DNA from: Schistocephalus solidus
Lineage: Eukaryota; Platyhelminthes; Cestoda; Diphyllobothriidea; Diphyllobothriidae
NCBI GenBank assembly: GCA_017591395.1
Contig: WEDG01005026.1
Span: forward strand, 124,001-188,000
Direction: 5' to 3'
DNA length: 64,000 nt
The notes beneath the pieces were generated by a model, which was not told the origin of the DNA, searched no databases, and was given only the letters and a program-made list of their open reading frames with translations. A program made the position numbers and the translations under genes. Shown piece after piece: positions 48,871 through 61,100 of the stretch; position 1 is the first letter of the stretch, and every line of letters starts with the position of its first letter.

Positions 48871-51760
48871 ATCCTGTAACTGAATACAAAACTGACCTCT
48901 GATGGGTTTTATCGTCAGAAAGATAATGTTTACTTTTTTGGCGCCGTCACGTCTGAAGACGGACTCCTGTACAAATTCGAAAGCTTCCATTTATGAACAA
49001 GTTGTCCTGGTGATCTTGTAGGCAGATACTGTCTCAGTAGTATCAGTTACCGGGACACGATCTCGTGAAATATTAAATGAAATTTCGAAATGAGTTTTCA
49101 GCTAGGTAGGATTACTTATGTGGAATTGTACAATTGATCATCATAAAGCCCAAGCCACTGATATTTCGGATATGACGATATGCTGACCTTTGACTGCCTG
49201 CAGAAATATCACTCTATAGAAGAGATGACTATTTATGCAGCGTGCATTTTTTTATATTGCATTTAAATGCCCTTATAAATTCAAATATACTTCACAGAAA
49301 ACCTAACGAAATTTCTTTATTGTACCTAGTTGATAGTCAATCATGACATCTTTTAATTTTATGCTCGAAAAGAGGTTATTTTTTGCTTTTAAAACGTTTT
49401 ATTCAAATAACATGCTCCTCATGAAGTAGACAAAATAGCCCATATCCACTGCAAAATTTTATGAGCACTCCATGGTATATTCTTAATGGCATAGAGGAAT
49501 ATATTCTTTTAACTGCACTGAAAGAATACAGCTTGCAGACTATTTACTTCAAACGCAACTGCATTAGAAGATAGGCCTCAAGGTTATAAGAGAAACCTTT
49601 TCAAAACATTAACATACGCGAGTTGTGATCGAATTAGTACGGCTATCGAATGTGACTTTTTTATTGATCGCGGTTTTTGCAGGCACAAAGAAACATGCAT
49701 TCAAAAGCTCATATTCTGGTGTGTCTTTAATACACGGGATGATACTCTAAGATGATAAATCTGACAAGGCAACTTAAGTACCCTTCCTAATCGAAAAGAT
49801 ATTTCAGAATTTTGCTTAGTATTTCATGAGATCGGTCACTGTACGTCTGCGAAACATAAATATAGCAGAGGATACGTTTGGCACATGGGATTCATCGCCC
49901 TCTCCCCCCTACCCTCTCCAAACCTTCGGCCCGCATAACGATAGTAGCCGGTCAGGGAAGCTGAAGTGATCCAGATTAGTAGGGATGCGCAAGCGCTAAA
50001 TTTGTGCGTAATTCCTATCCTACGGTCTACAGCCAGTCCTCGACAAATTTCCAAGTTCACATGGGACTGGCGTTCACTGATCGTTTCGGGGTAGTCTGTT
50101 TTGCCTTACGGTTCCGGCCCAGGGCGATCACAGGCGGGAAATCCGAAATTATGAACTGTTGAGCCGCCGGTGGCTGCAATGAACACTTCTAAATTCTCAC
50201 CATCCTCAACCAGTCCTGACCCCAACCTGAGGTACGGACTGCGATTTGAACCAAAGCCGACTTGGAGGAACTTTATCAATGGAGATACTGGAGCCTGGAA
50301 CGGCAGCTTCGGACTTATTTTTCCGAACCAGCAGGTCGTACTCTTGCCCAAGGCAGGGATGAACTACGATCAAAAGACTGAATGTTGAACGGCTACTCAT
50401 GTGCGAAATTGAAAGCTCCAGACAAAAAAGTGCGGGAGAGAGTAACCTCTGATCGTATCACAAATAGGCACTCTGTTCATCCTATTACAAGATAAAATCC
50501 CCTGTCCACTCAGTTATATTATTGTGACTGAACGCTAGAAGCAGAAATGTCCATTCCGAGTCCAATAGGTCAGTCTTGCCGGCGCACGGATACCACTGAT
50601 GCATGTGGAAAGTTCCAGGAATTGGTTAAAGCGGAGGCCGAAACAATAAACCGAGGAAGCCCATCAGCCTAAGGTTGGGAAAAGTTGTTCTTACGGCATC
50701 TCCAACTTTCGGCTACTAATCCATACACCCGCCAGTTCGTCAAAGCGAGTCCTTCAAGAATTTAAAAGCGTAAGTTGCCTGCCGACCAAGGCAGGGTAAC
50801 TTCTAGGCTCCCCCATGCAGATCTACTAAAATGAGCCGAGTAAACGTCTCGGAAAAACTGCGAGGCCATTAGCTGCCTCCAACCCCGCTTGAGCTGGCGT
50901 CTCATCCCGGCCCGGGGCAATCATCCAGAGCCAATTGAACGGTCTAAAAGGCGTCTTAGGGTGGTTTATCCGGTAGTGTAATTTCGGACGGGAAAACCCG
51001 TCAGACAAACAGGAAGACTGCTGAAATCGCGGATGGCCAAACACAAACCAGTAGGGACGAGACACCGTCAAGATGAAATTCTATGTGTGCGCCTCTGTCC
51101 GCTAGTGATGTGCACGAGTGCATAAGCGTCATGCGAGATTCAACCAATGTCCGCTTGGTCAACTGATTGGGTGATAGCATTGTGGGCACCTGCGATCGGC
51201 TTTCCCATAGGCTGTATGCCTGCATTATCCGATAGCCCGATAACTGTGATCACGACCTCTAGCATGTCGTAGTTGCCAGAGACGAAAAACGTATATGCGC
51301 CTGAGGGGCTACAAAGTTTCTTGAGCCATGATTTACAGTTGATCAGCAAACGCAACGTCGTCTCGCTTTGTATGCGCTCTCATCCCTTTCTTGGACAAAG
51401 AACTAGTCACGCGAGGAACGTTGTTTCCGGTGACTTTAATGACAACCAAACTGCCGAACAAGAATCAAGCCAAACAACTAATTTGTTTCTCGCACGTGGG
51501 GGACTACATGATTTCCGCACCAAATAGAAACACCTGCAATGGGCACACTTATCTTTTGCCGTCTCGGATGGTAGTCCGGCGAGCGACTCAAGGCATTGCA
51601 GAAACGGCGGTTGGCCAGTATTCTGTGTAAAACAAGGAAGAATTTCAATTCTCTGTTGTTATTAATGGAAAATAAACCGATCGGCGGGATGATATGTACA
51701 CATACAAATATGAAACAGACGAGGGAGGACGTGTTCGAATGGGTGCGGCTCAGACAGGGT
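48871..51760. other. No supported gene; probable 3' flank of the zinc-finger gene at the right
   Basis: AT-rich to 49830, then GC-richer sequence (49850-51300) in which ORFs of about 70-80 codons overlap on both strands without motifs. A decayed transposable element is possible in 50000-51300. No polyadenylation signal could be assigned. Confidence 0.35.
49660..49745 (+). repeat. Old dispersed repeat fragment, copy 2
   Basis: Partner of 45797-45890. The block gcggtttttgcaggcacaaa and the following atgcattcaaaag / attctggtgtg are the clearest shared parts. Confidence 0.4.
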
Positions 51761-52195
51761 TTAGTGCTCATCCACTATATGCTGCATGATGACATTGCGT
51801 TCATAACTTGTGAAGGCACAGATTGGACAGACGATTTGGGGTCCACGAGGCCGGGCGCGATCGCCAATAGCGGTTGAGACTATGACTGGCTGTTGACAAT
51901 GGGTTCGAGGCCACGACAGCGGCTGAGTTAACGACCGCGATCCAACGAAACGAGGTCCTGATGGGGATAACCAAGCAGGCCGCCTCAACGCCTCCTGCAG
52001 AGAGGAAGGTAGTGCGATTGATTCCGGAGCTCGCGGTACGGTTTCGACGGCTGGAGCGGATGTTACGCCGACCGGTACGGGGAAAGAGACGGAGGTCAAG
52101 GATGTCGATGGCACCGACACTGGGGCCACGGAACTCAATCCTTGCGGCAGTGGCATAGTGCATACTATACGCACGGTAGTGGGAGTCGACGATTG
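51761..52195 (-). CDS. Zinc-finger gene, last exon (C-terminal C2H2 finger)
   Basis: A strong acceptor (TACATTCGTTTTTGTAG, plus-strand 52196-52212) opens 144 codons in phase 0. The Val/Pro/Ser-rich stretch (V-S-V-P-S-T-S-L-T-S-V-S-F-P-V-P) leads to C-P-I-C-A-F-T-S-Y-E-R and M-Q-H-I-V-D-E-H, a canonical C-x2-C-x12-H-x4-H finger. Its last histidine is the last residue before TAA at 51763-51761. The finger pattern is unlikely by chance. Assignment to the same gene as the upstream exons rests on phase and strand. Confidence 0.75.
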   Translation of the reverse strand, partial: QSSTPTTVRIVCTMPLPQGLSSVAPVSVPSTSLTSVSFPVPVGVTSAPAVETVPRAPESIALPSSLQEALRRPAWLSPSGPRFVGSRSLTQPLSWPRTHCQQPVIVSTAIGDRARPRGPQIVCPICAFTSYERNVIMQHIVDEH

Positions 52196-55100
52196 CTACA
52201 AAAACGAATGTAAGGACGTAAAACGACCGAAACTACGTCTGCATGGAGAATAATTCCAGCAGTTTAATTTGAAGTTGCTTATATACAGTAGATTGTCTAA
52301 CTCATTAAATGTCTATATCAGAATTTGAGGTAGTTGCAGGGCACGCATTTTAAGGTGTTATTTCTATTTGTTGTATTGAATTGATACACAAAAAATAGTT
52401 TAATAATAAAGAGTTCACTTCAGATCGGTTTATTGATGGGAAAACGGGGCTACACAGGGCAAAATCTAACGTTTCTTGCTATCCAGGAATTTTCCTACGC
52501 TATTAAAAGCAACGGATCAAAGCATTTGATTTTTTTGCAGTGTTATGAATAAAAATTAATATAAACCGGAAAAATTTGGAATATATCCCTTCGGAGAACG
52601 GAATATTTTGTTTTGTTATCACGAAATCAGGTGAATGCAGGTTTGACAGATAACATTGTTTACGAAAAACAAGGGCAGATTCGTACGCCAAGACAATTTT
52701 GTTCTGCAGTTGACTATAAGTGAATAAGGAAACTTAAAACGGAAGGGGCAGAAGATTGACATTTTATCACAAAATCTTATAATATATTTGGCCACTCTCG
52801 TGCGTTTGAAATCTTAGAACTAGACTGAAAAGTAAGCAAATATATCGAAAAATGCTCCAATAGAATGAGAGAAGTGATTTCTTGAATTTTCAGCAGAAAT
52901 TTTATCCATAATTTTCAGCGAAGTGGAAAAACCGGTCAAACATTCGCAGTTTTTCCTCGACTTTACCTTGGAAAAACGTTAAGTACGCAGACATTTGACA
53001 GCGACATATTTAATTAAAGCGCTTTTCAAAAAAGGTAACTTACTATAGAAAGTTTTTAAACTAATTATAGGCATATATTTGCCCGGCTTTTGTTATGGAC
53101 GTTCATTTTTCTCGGCAGCGAGTTTTCATGTTTGAGTGAGTCTACAAATATGACCCATACGGTCATCTGCGGTAGAAAGAATGTCCAAAAAGTCACTACT
53201 TCGGTAAATGCTTTTAACAAATATCATATTTTTAAGGTTTTAATAAACACATTGAACGGAATCTACATTTATGGGCAGTCGACTGAAGACGCTCAAAATC
53301 GTAAAGAATTCACCACATTTTCAAACACGATCTGAAACTCATCATAAGAGAAATTAAACAATAGAAAAGACATTTTTATGTGCACAAAATGGTACGTTTA
53401 CGATTGCACCTGACGATTCTATTTAAATTTATTAGTCAGTGACTGGCCTGTTAAGATGTGAGCTTATGAAATAATACATTCCAGTGACGTCCCTATCGGC
53501 GCAATCAACGGAAAATCTGTTTGCCTTGGCCAAGCGCATCTAAATAAGCAAACAGAACTCCGCTTTAGGCCTCCACACCAGATTTACTCATAAAAACCAA
53601 AATACCCACAACAACTTATAATGTCTGGTTCGTGACCTCAAAGCAACATACAATAGGAACTATTGGGCGCAATGCAACACAGACTTCTATTACATATTTT
53701 ACTACAGTTTTCCATAAAAAGGACCTTATTCTACTCACATTCGACAAGCGTATCCCCTCCATATTCATTCTGTGACATTTACATGATTCGCTTTTCCCAT
53801 TTTCATCGGTTTACGGCGATTTTTAACTGCACATAGGGGCTGCAGCCTATCAAAGCCGACAGTAACTAACCGAATTTTCCAGTAAGTTCTGTTGCTGTCT
53901 CTTCGCTGCCTCGACAAATGATGCGAATTCGGAAGGCGAGACAGTTGATGGCGGCTGACCCAAACGCGAAGGGTTTGCAGTTGAACCCACCTGATAGAAA
54001 AAGAACAGGATGAAAGAGGTCAAAATTACCTCCAGAAAGCGACACACTGTCAGACGGATACAAATGGATGAACGCCTACCAGACGAAATATTGGAGGCCT
54101 GGTCGAGCCACTCGCACTAGTCTACAACGCAAATTAAAATTGGTTAAATGAATAATGCCTACTTATAAACATTTGCGTAGACATTATGATCAGCAGCAAA
54201 TATTTACAGTGAGTGACTGTTCAGTGGACGACGGAGGAAGGCAAGAGCGGAGCGCGAACACAGCAGGTTTAGGAGCTATCGGTAGAAGTGGTGTGGACGG
54301 ATTGCTTGGCTTTGGCGGGGGCTGATTTGTAACCGGTGGGGCCGGCGTTTGAAGGAGGAGCCGTTGACGCTGGCTTGGCGGTGAAGGCACTGGCGGCGTA
54401 TTGCATTGACCGCTTACGCCACTACGCTCGGAATTTAAGGTAGGCCGCAAGCGGGAGAGGTGTGAAGTTGGAACTGCGGTCTTAGCACGGGTCAGATCAC
54501 GGGGAGGAAGAGATCTGATGAATAAACGAAAGAAGTTCACATTTGAGGTTATTCAAGGTGACCGGACATTATTGGAGAATTTCTACGGTACGACAGTCTG
54601 CGAAGCAGTTGGAAAAGATAGATCAGGACTGAACAGAAGAAAGTGTTCCCAGAACTCTTAATCTCCTGAACGAAATAGCAGTTAATCAAGATATCCTCTA
54701 TCTTCGAGCAAAGGGGTCAGAGGCCAGTTTGGAAAGGAAACTGACAGAGTCAGAAGGAGATGCGACTGGCGCAAGGTTATAGCACAGACGCATAGTTTCA
54801 ATCATCAAGATAAGTGAAGGATAGACCTGAAAAGGATTATGATACTTGAGTATTACCAGTATTATTAATGTGCATCTTTAGCGATTTTTTAGTCATAGTA
54901 AAAGTAGACTCTGGTAACAGTGAAAGGGTAAAGGTTATTCAATCAGAGTGTTCTTAGCGCCTTTTCACGTTTTTTCACAATACGTGTCAGATTCAACGAA
55001 TGATCTCGAGGAGCTCATATCTGAGAACCAGCCCGTAGCTATGTCATATTAATACTATATTACTTTTAAGGTTATCATCTTGTCACGCGACGGGCAAATG

Positions 55101-58100
55101 GTACTAATACGTTCTTCAATGTATAAAAACCAGTCAGACAATTGCAGAAAATGAAAAGGTACTCAAAAATAAGTAAGTATATGAAAACATGAAGTGGAAG
55201 TTCGATCGTCGTTATCGCCAATGTTCACGTGTGCCACAGTGGGTAGAGGGACAGTGAAGTGCAAGAATTAGTTTAGTGATAGGCTTTGTGTGGCGGCACG
55301 CCTAGGGGTGGTTCCGGCCGTGCCAGCTACCTGCGCCCCCTCCCACCTCCGGTCTTCTTGAGTTGGTCATGATACTAGGCCCAGGTCGGGACCGAAAGTG
55401 CGGCCGATGTAGCAAAAGTCTACTCTCCCTATAATCTAATGCACGCGCAAGTCAACGCGCTTCCTTCCAGCCTGCTGTGAAGTACACGATGAACATCGTC
55501 GAACTATCATAATGATAGGCCTAGCAGCATCTACATACTCTACTCGCTTATCCACCTCGGCTCTGCGTCAAGACTGGATTATGAAGACTAGAAAGGAGGT
55601 TGGGCGCAGTGGCTAACAAATCTGAACAGCCCATCTGCGCGTGTCACACACACACACACACACGGCAGTTCGACCGTCGATTTCGACGAGGTCCACCGTA
55701 TGCTCCACATCAGGTGGTGCAGGGACGGTGACTTGCGCATGAATTAGTTTTAAGTGATAGTAGCCTTGCGCTGCAGCTACCGCACCCTCTCCTCCTCCCC
55801 AAACTGAGCTCGGTGTCAAGACAGAGCCAAGAAGACCGGAGATGGGAGAGGCGCAGGTGGCTGGCGCGGCCGGAGCCACACACACACGACAGTTCGACCG
55901 TCGTAGTCCGACGATGTCCACCGTATGCTCATGGGAAAGTTGAGCAGGGACGGTGACTTGCGCGTGATTTAGTTAAAGTGATAGTAGACTTGCGCTGCAT
56001 CTACCGCACTCTCTCCTCCCCCACCCGAGCCCGGTGTCAAGACAGAGTCAAGAAGACCGGAGGCGGGAGAGGACGCAGGTGGCTGGCGTGGCTGGGTCCC
56101 TTAAGTCCTAGCCGCCCCTAGGCGTGCCACCACACCTCCATGTTCGGCATTTGTTATGGGAGCACAACCCGAATAACGCCTGCCGTGCCCTAATGTGGCC
56201 CCCGTGTTGGTCCAACGCATCTACCACGTGGCCCGTTTAGGGGGCACACACACACACCTGGTTCGCGCACGATCGACCAGATTTTCATAGAACAAGAAAG
56301 GGGGCAACTCGGATCCCAACTGAGTAGTACTGCCACTGAAAACCTGGCCTTAGAGGAGGATCAAGTTATCTCATCCCCTAGCAGACTTCCAAGCCATGAA
56401 TCTTAGCGCAACGCGATAGTTTAAAAACGCGTATGAGTAGTTTAATGAGAAATATGCACAGTGTTGTGGAGACAGAATTGGATGGTAGTTAAATAACAAC
56501 CGAACACCATGGTTATATATGATAGGCGAACAGTTCCATAGGTGTAAACGGACGTTGTGGCCATCATGTGTTTTACTGATTGCGGACGGCGACTGGGAAA
56601 AGTGAAGGAAAAGCTGTCACGCATCGCTGTACGAATAAATATGCGATCATTTATGACAAGCACAGTCAAATAATCTTCTCTCAAGCGACTGTTCAGGAAA
56701 CACAGTTAATGGTTGAAGAAATGCAGTGTGTACTGAAAATGACTGCCTTACGTTTTAAAGTTGTCTTCAAGGAATTTCCTGAGTATAAGTGGCTCGGACG
56801 GCGCGGGTTGAACGGCCCGCTCAGTGTCCTGACTCGAAACCAAACAAGGCTGCATGTAACCCATCAGGGCGGAAATGGCGCGAGTATATCGAAGGGAGAA
56901 GGAGGGTGCCATGGGGGATATATCGGTGACAGGCAGGAGGTGGCTGGCCAATTGAGCGGGCAAACTGAATCTGGCTTCGGGGTTGGGGCAGAGAAGGAAG
57001 ACGGCCATACTGTGCGCATCAATGGCCCGTGCGGGATCCGAGGAGAGCTGCTGTAATATGGCGGCCATCCTAGTGCTCTCGTCCTCCGCCTGTGCCACTT
57101 GACAAACCAGGTGGCGTTGGTTCCGGTCGGTAGTATCGCCACAGTTCCAGCAGCGCACCGAGACAGAGGCATGGGAGGCATGAAAGTTGTGAACCCCATG
57201 AACCCTATTTGACGGTGAGGAGAAGGAATGAGGAGAGATGACTCGTTGGAAAAAATCGAGTTGCATATACAATAGTTCAATCGTCGATTTCGACGAGGTC
57301 CACCGTATGCTCCACGGAAGGGTGATGCAGGGACGGTGACTTGCGCGTGAATTAGTTTTAAGTGAAAGTAGCCTCTCACTGCAACTACCGCACACTCTCC
57401 TCCTCCCCCACCTGAGACGGTGTCATGACAGAGTCAAGAAGACCGGACATGGGAGAGGGCGCAGGTGGCTGGCGCGGCCGGAGCCGCATCTGGGCGTACC
57501 ACCACACCTGACTCGGATCCCACGGGGTGGGTGTGCCATAAAGGTTACATTAAGAAGGAGCCATTGCAGCCTGACTCTCAGTCCGCCAGTCCACTCCACA
57601 CAAAACACACATTGGGCTGGCCACGCGGTCCGAGTTATCCCGTCAGTTGGCAACCTTCACAGTCGCGGCTTTTAGTTTCAAGCGCGTCAGATTGTTTATA
57701 GTGAGGAAAACGCGCTGAGCCGTCAACCTCACTCTCTCCCCCACCCCCACAGTCAAACCACTGTCCGAGCCGGTCAGTTGTCTGATGCGGTAGTGGGCAG
57801 AGTTATATATGACAGTTCGATCGTCGTAGTCCAACGATGTCCACCGTATGCTCCACACCATGGTGGCACAGGGATGGTGACTTGCGTGTGATTTAGTTCA
57901 AAGTGATAGTAGACTTGCGCTGCATCTACCGCACTCTCTTCTCCTCCCCACCTGAGCCCGGTGTCATGAGAGACTTAAGAAGACCGGAGATGGGAGAGGG
58001 CGCAGGTGGCTGGCGCGGCCGGAGCCACACACACACACGACAGTTCGACCGTCGTAGTCCGACGATGTCCACCGTATGCTCATGGGAAAGTTGAGCAGGG

Positions 58101-61100
58101 ACGGTGACTTGCGCGTGATTTAGTTAAAGTGATAGTAGACTTGCGCTGCATCTACCGCACTCTCTCCTCCCCCACCCGAGCCCGGTGTCAAGACAGAGTC
58201 AAGAAGACCGGAGGCGGGAGAGGACGCAGGTGGCTGGCGTGGCTGGGTCCCCTTAAGTCCTAGCCGCCCCTAGGCGTGCCACCACACCTCCATGTTCGGC
58301 ATTTGTTATGGGAGCACAACCCGAATAACGCCTGCCGTGCCCTAATGTGGCCCCCGTGTTGGTCCAACGCATCTACCACGTGGCCCGTTTAGGGGGCACA
58401 CACACACACCTGGTTCGCGCACGATCGACCAGATTTTCATAGAACAAGAAAGGGGGCAACTCGGATCCCAACTGAGTAGTACTGCCACTGAAAACCTGGC
58501 CTTAGAGGAGGATCAAGTTATCTCATCCCCTAGCAGACTTCCAAGCCATGAATCTTAGCGCAACGCGATAGTTTAAAAACGCGTATGAGTAGTTTAATGA
58601 GAAATATGCACAGTGTTGTGGAGACAGAATTGGATGGTAGTTAAATAACAACCGAACACCATGGTTATATATGATAGGCGAACAGTTCCATAGGTGTAAA
58701 CGGACGTTGTGGCCATCATGTGTTTTACTGATTGCGGACGGCGACTGGGAAAAGTGAAGGAAAAGCTGTCACGCATCGCTGTACGAATAAATATGCGATC
58801 ATTTATGACAAGCACAGTCAAATAATCTTCTCTCAAGCGACTGTTCAGGAAACACAGTTAATGGTTGAAGAAATGCAGTGTGTACTGAAAATGACTGCCT
58901 TACGTTTTAAAGTTGTCTTCAAGGAATTTCCTGAGTATAAGTGGCTCGGACGGCGCGGGTTGAACGGCCCGCTCAGTGTCCTGACTCGAAACCAAACAAG
59001 GCTGCATGTAACCCATCAGGGCGGAAATGGCGCGAGTATATCGAAGGGAGAAGGAGGGTGCCATGGGGGATATATCGGTGACAGGCAGGAGGTGGCTGGC
59101 CAATTGAGCGGGCAAACTGAATCTGGCTTCGGGGTTGGGGCAGAGAAGGAAGACGGCCATACTGTGCGCATCAATGGCCCGTGCGGGATCCGAGGAGAGC
59201 TGCTGTAATATGGCGGCCATCCTAGTGCTCTCGTCCTCCGCCTGTGCCACTTGACAAACCAGGTGGCGTTGGTTCCGGTCGGTAGTATCGCCACAGTTCC
59301 AGCAGCGCACCGAGACAGAGGCATGGGAGGCATGAAAGTTGTGAACCCCATGAACCCTATTTGACGGTTAGGAGAAGGAATGAGGAGAGATGACTCGTTG
59401 GAAAAAATCGAGTTGCATATACAATAGTTCAATCGTCGATTTCGACGAGGTCCACCGTATGCTCCACGGAAGGGTGATGCAGGGACGGTGACTTGCGCGT
59501 GAATTAGTTTTAAGTGAAAGTAGCCTCTCACTGCAACTACCGCACACTCTCCTCCTCCCCCACCTGAGACGGTGTCATGACAGAGTCAAGAAGACCGGAC
59601 ATGGGAGAGGGCGCAGGTGGCTGGCGCGGCCGGAGCCGCATCTGGGCGTACCACCACACCTGACTCGGATCCCACGGGGTGGGTGTGCCATAAAGGTTAC
59701 ATTAAGAAGGAGCCATTGCAGCCTGACTCTCAGTCCGCCAGTCCACTCCACACAAAACACACATTGGGCTGGCCACGCGGTCCGAGTTATCCCGTCAGTT
59801 GGCAACCTTCACAGTCGCGGCTTTTAGTTTCAAGCGCGTCAGATTGTTTATAGTGAGGAAAACGCGCTGAGCCGTCAACCTCACTCTCTCCCCCACCCCC
59901 ACAGTCAAACCACTGTCCGAGCCGGTCAGTTGTCTGATGCGGTAGTGGGCAGAGTTATATATGACAGTTCGATCGTCGTAGTCCAACGATGTCCACCGTA
60001 TGCTCCACACCATGGTGGCACAGGGATGGTGACTTGCGTGTGATTTAGTTCAAAGTGATAGTAGACTTGCGCTGCATCTACCGCACTCTCTTCTCCTCCC
60101 CACCTGAGCCCGGTGTCATGAGAGACTTAAGAAGACCGGAGATGGGAGAGGGCGCAGGTGGCTGGCGCGGCCGGAGCCGCCCCTGGGCATAACACCTGGG
60201 TGATACATGCATATACATATAAATTATGCAATTGACGGACGTACTTTGACACGTGTGTCTGCAGGCCATGCGCAGCGACAAATACGCGGAACAGACGGGA
60301 CATGAATACTTCACAGAGGCAGCACCGCCACAACGCAGAAGTTTGCGCGACATAATCCGGTGGGTGCGTGCCAGGTCAACCGGCCTGGAGAACGAGGCAG
60401 CTTGCGAGGACTGGTTAAGGCTTACCAACAACCAGTGACCATGCTCCAGATGACGACTTAGTGAGAAAAAGGAGTCTGCCACGAAGGGACAACCGCGACG
60501 CACACAAGTCGACTCATAGGCAACCCCTAAGTGCTTTGGTCGCCAAGCCAGGTGACGCACCTCAGGCGTGGACAGGAAGAAAGCGAGCGTGCGCAGGGCC
60601 TTGTCCTCCTTGGCCTGCGGGAAACTGCCGTGATGATCCCGCATCTGGAGGTTGTCGTCTTCATCAATGGAGTCCTTGGACTGTCCCTCCTTCGGTTTGA
60701 GTCCTGCTAGCCTCCGATATGGGGAGCGGTGAGAGACAGAGTCGGAATGTGCGCGAAATTGTTCACAGACGAGGCCCCGACCTTTGTAAATCGAAACAAT
60801 TGCGGTTAACATAAAGGAAGAAGCGGTAATATACGTAAAAACCTGGAAATACTCTAGTGTTCTGCCTTTTTGACAGATAAGATGGTGGGGCTATAATGCT
60901 GAGCAAAAGAGAACACAGCTTTTCAAACTCATTTTCGGCAAACTACGTATACACCAGACGATGATGAATTGCCAAGTGGCATATTCTTAACGCTGTTTAA
61001 ATTCAAGAGCCCGGGAATTTTAACGAAATAGAAATAAAAAGAGTGTGATAGACAGCAATTACACGTTTGAATGCCAGAATCAAATGCTCAAATTGAACTG

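Larger units (their letters stand above)
55852..60155. repeat. Large tandem duplication, 2 x ~2,152 bp, carrying a coding exon
   Basis: Units at about 55852-58003 and 58004-60155 align at a constant offset of 2,151-2,152 bases. Differences noticed are few: one CA unit, one C in a C run (56099/58252), and g/t at 57217/59369. A third, partial copy of the unit start (to the cggccggagccgc junction) ends the array at about 60180. Each unit holds two or three hairpin-headed repeat copies, (CA)n runs and the 453-bp zinc-finger exon on the minus strand. Near-identity implies a very recent event or an assembly duplication. Confidence 0.95.

Noticed and set aside
56580..57056. 158-codon plus-strand ORF (repeated at 58732-59208)
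   Set aside because: Antisense to the splice-supported, motif-bearing minus-strand exon, and with no motif of its own. It is duplicated simply because the whole unit is.
60127..60333. Separate small gene in the frame containing G-L-Q-T-H
   Set aside because: Best explained as the second half of zinc finger 2 displaced by a one-base break. Its end is repeat-derived.
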